NCBI RefSeq assembly: GCF_938045595.1
Contig: NZ_CALIBB010000217.1
Location: 1 to 7,383 of the forward strand
Length of the DNA: 7,383 nt
Origin: an uncultured Campylobacter sp.
Lineage (GTDB): Bacteria; Campylobacterota; Campylobacteria; Campylobacterales; Campylobacteraceae
Direction of reading: 5' to 3'
The notes beneath the pieces are model-generated. The model was not told the origin of the DNA and ran no database searches. It saw nothing but the letters and a program-made list of their open reading frames with translations. Numbering within the stretch: position 1 is the stretch's first letter; each line of letters begins with the position of its first letter. The position numbers were made by a program, and so were the translations under genes. Below, in pieces: positions 5,443 through 7,383 of the stretch.

Positions 5443-5579
5443 CTTAAGGAAACTTTAAATAATAAGCAAAAATGAGTTAAGAAGTTTCAAACCTTAAGAA
5501 ATTTAGCTTAAGCCTTATAGCGCTCAAGGTTTAAAATCTTAAGGAGGCCGCTTAATACATTTTCACTAAATGCCTTAAG
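5443..5579. repeat. cluster of five CTTAAG palindromes
   Basis: CTTAAG occurs at 5443-5448, 5493-5498, 5507-5512, 5538-5543 and 5574-5579, five times in 137 bp. Flanks vary between TCTTAAGG, CCTTAAGA, GCTTAAGC and CCTTAAGC, and the spacing is irregular, so it is not a simple tandem repeat. AACCTT (5491-5496) and AAGGTT (5526-5531) can also pair around the middle sites. Confidence 0.6.
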
Positions 5580-5596
5580 CGCCTATCTGTAAGATG

Positions 5597-5621
5597 TTTG
5601 TTCTTTGAGGCAAAGAACAAA
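5597..5621. repeat. perfect 11-bp stem-loop
   Basis: TTTGTTCTTTG pairs with CAAAGAACAAA around an AGG loop, and the stem can extend by a G-T and a T-A pair. It is followed by TAAAAATAG and has no T run on either strand, so it is more likely a structured RNA element or protein-binding palindrome than a terminator. Confidence 0.6.
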
Positions 5622-5851
5622 TAAAAATAGATAAAAGCTTAAAGCCTTCTTCGTCCTTATGAACAAGGGGATTATATTAGAAAGATCTTAAAAGCTTCTT
5701 AGCTCAAATTTATTAATCTCTTCTTTTACTTTCATTTACAGATAAAAAGTCTAAAGACTTAGAGGCTTCTTTAAAAGTATAGAGGAAGCTATGCTATTTT
5801 CTTGTATAGTATTAAGATAGCCAAAGACTTTTAAAATATGGGAGAGTGATT

Positions 5852-5876
5852 AAAAAATGAGGGGTTGCCACCCTCA
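5852..5876 (-). terminator. intrinsic-terminator-like hairpin (minus strand)
   Basis: On the minus strand TGAGGG pairs with CCCTCA around a 7-nt loop and is followed at once by six T. This is the classic layout for a rho-independent terminator of a minus-strand transcript arriving from higher coordinates. No gene lies upstream on that strand for at least 1.5 kb, so it may end a non-coding RNA. Confidence 0.45.
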
Positions 5877-6043
5877 ATACTTCAATCTCTCTTCTATACC
5901 TAAATAGATTCAATATCCTTTAGATACTCAAGCGTTCTATTAGAGCAAAGTCCAAAATATCAAAAGCAAGGCTACACATAAAATATCCTTAAAAGGGATA
6001 GGCTAAGAGGTTGCTCTATCTATGATAAAAGAACTGCTTTGGC

Positions 6044-6067
6044 AAATAATATCCCCACAAGCGATAA
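6044..6067. repeat. diverged direct repeat, copy 1
   Basis: Copy 1 shares AAATAATATCCC, then ACAAG and ATAA with 6176-6199. Three of 24 positions differ. Confidence 0.5.
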
Positions 6068-6175
6068 AAATATATTAAGATCAATACTATTTATAATATA
6101 GTACTAGGCAAAAAATACTCCTGAAAGAAATAAAAGTTTATCCTATCCACTTAGATATAGAAAATTCCACCTATG

Positions 6176-6199
6176 AAATAATATCCCTACAAGGAATAA
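6176..6199. repeat. diverged direct repeat, copy 2
   Basis: Copy 2 matches 6044-6067 at 21 of 24 positions, 132 bp apart. A shorter relative (AAAATATCC...GGGATA) stands near 5978-6001. Confidence 0.5.
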
Positions 6200-6200
6200 T

Positions 6201-6296
6201 CGCAACGGCGGGTAGCAGACGAGCAAATGCTCCGCTAGCGACGAGCGAGGCAAGCCCCGTAACCTTTAACGGAGGCGCTACCTCCACGCGGCTTTT
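6201..6296. other. GC-rich island with two hairpins
   Basis: The local composition changes sharply from AT-rich flanks to GC-rich sequence. TAGC (6213-6216) with GAGCA (6221-6225) pairs with TGCTC (6228-6232) and GCTA (6234-6237). GGAGG (6271-6275) pairs with CCTCC (6281-6285). The minus strand is open here for about 38 codons (LASLVASGAFARLLPAVA...) but has no start or ribosome site. It may be a structured RNA segment or an imported fragment. Confidence 0.35.
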
Positions 6297-6514
6297 CAGA
6301 TAGCCCCCTTTTTCAAATTTAATGCACTTAGGCAATAAATAAAACGAAGAAGAAGGCTATCTAGGGGAAAAAACTCTAGGGGCAAAAAGACGTTACATCT
6401 TTAGAATTTAGTTAAAACAGAAGCTTTTTAGATTAATGTGCGAAGCTATAACGCACCTCTGCGATTTTCCTTATTACCCCAAACCGCCAGCGGGGAACTA
6501 AAGATTAAGAATGC

Positions 6515-6538
6515 TTGATAAGCGTTTAAGCTTATCAA
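6515..6538. repeat. perfect 9-bp stem-loop
   Basis: TTGATAAGC pairs with GCTTATCAA around a 6-nt loop. It lies 66 nt from the terminator-like hairpin at 6604 and has no T run, so it is a structural element of unknown role. Confidence 0.55.
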
Positions 6539-6603
6539 TAAAAACATTACCGATAACGTAACCCATCGAAAAACCATAATATATAAACTTTAAAGGTTAC
6601 TTC

Positions 6604-6624
6604 AAAAAGCCTAAAGGCTTTTTT
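6604..6624. terminator. bidirectional intrinsic-terminator-like hairpin
   Basis: AAAAAGCC pairs with GGCTTTTT around TAAA, giving a T run on both strands (six T on the plus strand, TTTTT on the minus strand). The stem has three GC pairs, so strength is moderate. With no gene on either side it would end only non-coding or read-through transcripts. Confidence 0.45.
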
Positions 6625-6661
6625 AACATATAAAACATTCTTTCTCCTTAGTAAAAACATT

Positions 6662-6687
6662 ATAAGGTATTTCAAAAAATACCTTAT
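6662..6687. repeat. perfect 11-bp stem-loop
   Basis: ATAAGGTATTT pairs with AAATACCTTAT around a CAAA loop. It is the third strong hairpin within 175 bp (6515, 6604, 6662), and no T tract follows. Confidence 0.6.
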
Positions 6688-7383
6688 GAAAACAATATAG
6701 CCGAAAAACAAAAAAATGGTATGAGCTGTTTTTTTAAGATAGAGGTCATTGCTTTTTAGCAAAGCCTACACGTAAAAGTAATGAAGCAATGAAGCACAAC
6801 TTAGTAAACCTCTAAGTGTAAAATATCGAAATCTATCGCAACCCTATCCTCGCGGGCGTTCGTCTTTGGTGTCAAAAAAGGCGAGCACTCCAAAAGAAAG
6901 CAATACGCTAAAATGAGGGCGAACGCTTAGGAAAAGAGCGATAATGAAGTAATATGAGGGAGGGGAAAGCCAGCGCTTTTTAAAAGAGATTATAGGTGGC
7001 TCACGCGCTAATTACGGAAGCTGTAGAATGGCAAACTGCGGATAGGTTTCGCTCTAGCCCTCCTACTTTACTATTTTTCCGCTTATCCGGAAATTTCTAA
7101 AACACATGGCATATAGACTTAAAGGCGCTATCTATAGTAGGAATGTGATTTAAGGCTCAATTCTCTATACTTAAGAATAAAATTTAAGCTCCTTATGGCA
7201 TTATAGCATTTATGAATTATTGCGTTCGTAGAGCGTGCAAGTTTCTCAATAGGTTTAGAATAAAAGACCCTGCAACCAAACTGCATAAAACCTCGCTAGA
7301 AGCCATCCCTTTAGTTTGCTTTTACCTTCCTTAAAATTTAAACCCCAACCCCTTTAAATAACCTAGCCACCATGTTAGAACCC

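Larger units (their letters stand above)
5258..7383. other. 2.1-kb gene-free stretch with many inverted repeats
   Basis: Neither strand has a convincing coding region. Open frames are short, lack ribosome sites and run across stem-loops. I see no tRNA, rRNA, tmRNA, SRP or RNase P signature, no transposase remnant and no CRISPR. What it does hold: a CTTAAG cluster (5443-5579), perfect stem-loops at 5401-5426, 5597-5621, 5747-5760, 6085-6103, 6515-6538 and 6662-6687, terminator-like hairpins at 5852-5876 and 6604-6624, a diverged direct repeat (6044/6176), a GC-rich island (6201-6296) and longer-range pairings near 6740-6926. It could be untranslated RNA genes, a regulatory or recombination region next to the array, or decayed sequence. 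Confidence 0.6.

Noticed and set aside
5443..5579. CTTAAG cluster as a CRISPR array or simple tandem repeat
   Set aside because: The repeats are only six bases long and the intervals irregular, with no spacers of even length.
5858..5908. 16-codon plus-strand frame (MRGCHPQYFNLSSIPK) after a GGGAGAG motif, possible leader peptide
   Set aside because: It coincides with the minus-strand terminator hairpin and no gene follows on the plus strand.
6547..6762. 71-codon minus-strand open frame with two hydrophobic segments
   Set aside because: It starts at TTG without a ribosome site and runs straight through the stem-loops at 6604 and 6662. The hydrophobicity comes from AT-rich sequence, and the product resembles nothing I know.
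6740..6814. 75-nt span closed by a 7-bp stem, tRNA-like in length
   Set aside because: It lacks the T-loop GTTCRA motif, a D-loop and an anticodon arm, so it is not a tRNA.
7212..7334. 40-codon plus-strand open frame (MNYCVRRACKFLNRF...)
   Set aside because: It has no ribosome site or recognisable family, and it is short enough to occur by chance.

Overview
The window looks like an accessory island of an epsilonproteobacterium (Campylobacterota), most likely a Campylobacter-type genome. This is an inference from the AT-rich sequence, the frequent AAATTTAA/TAAAATTT strings, the short AAGGA-type ribosome binding sites and the gene content. No housekeeping gene is present to confirm it.

Positions 1-5257, all on the minus strand, hold a tightly packed row of eleven small, mutually mostly unrelated genes, read from 5257 down to 311, followed by the 5' end of a filamentous-haemagglutinin (FhaB/CdiA-like) fragment that runs off the window at position 1. 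Two of the eleven belong to recognisable immunity families: a SUKH (SMI1/KNR4) protein at 1554-2114 and a MafI-like protein at 645-935. A tandem pair at 3509-4379 resembles an Imm41-type family, and a second tandem pair at 4452-5257 is membrane-anchored with conserved cysteines. The rest are small proteins without a family I can name. Spacing is from -8 to about +90 nt and there is no toxin gene between them. The best reading is a poly-immunity array: a store of immunity genes against toxins delivered by contact-dependent (two-partner secretion/CDI or Maf-type) systems. The fragment at 1-314 carries a piece of conserved FHA repeat joined to a hydrophobic, signal-like leader, as expected for the front of a displaced toxin cassette. 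Its start codon overlaps the stop of the preceding gene (ATGA).

One gene (2618-3145) almost certainly carries a frameshift. Adding one A to an A5 run restores 34 more codons, ending at 2535. A similar but weaker case exists at the end of the 982-1461 gene, and a still weaker one at 4452.

Positions 5258-7383 (about 2.1 kb) hold no convincing gene on either strand. The stretch is rich in perfect inverted repeats, has a cluster of five CTTAAG palindromes in 137 bp, two intrinsic-terminator-like hairpins, a diverged 24-nt direct repeat and a GC-rich island. It may be the array's upstream region, a source of non-coding RNA, or decayed sequence. I could not assign it to any known RNA, origin or mobile element.
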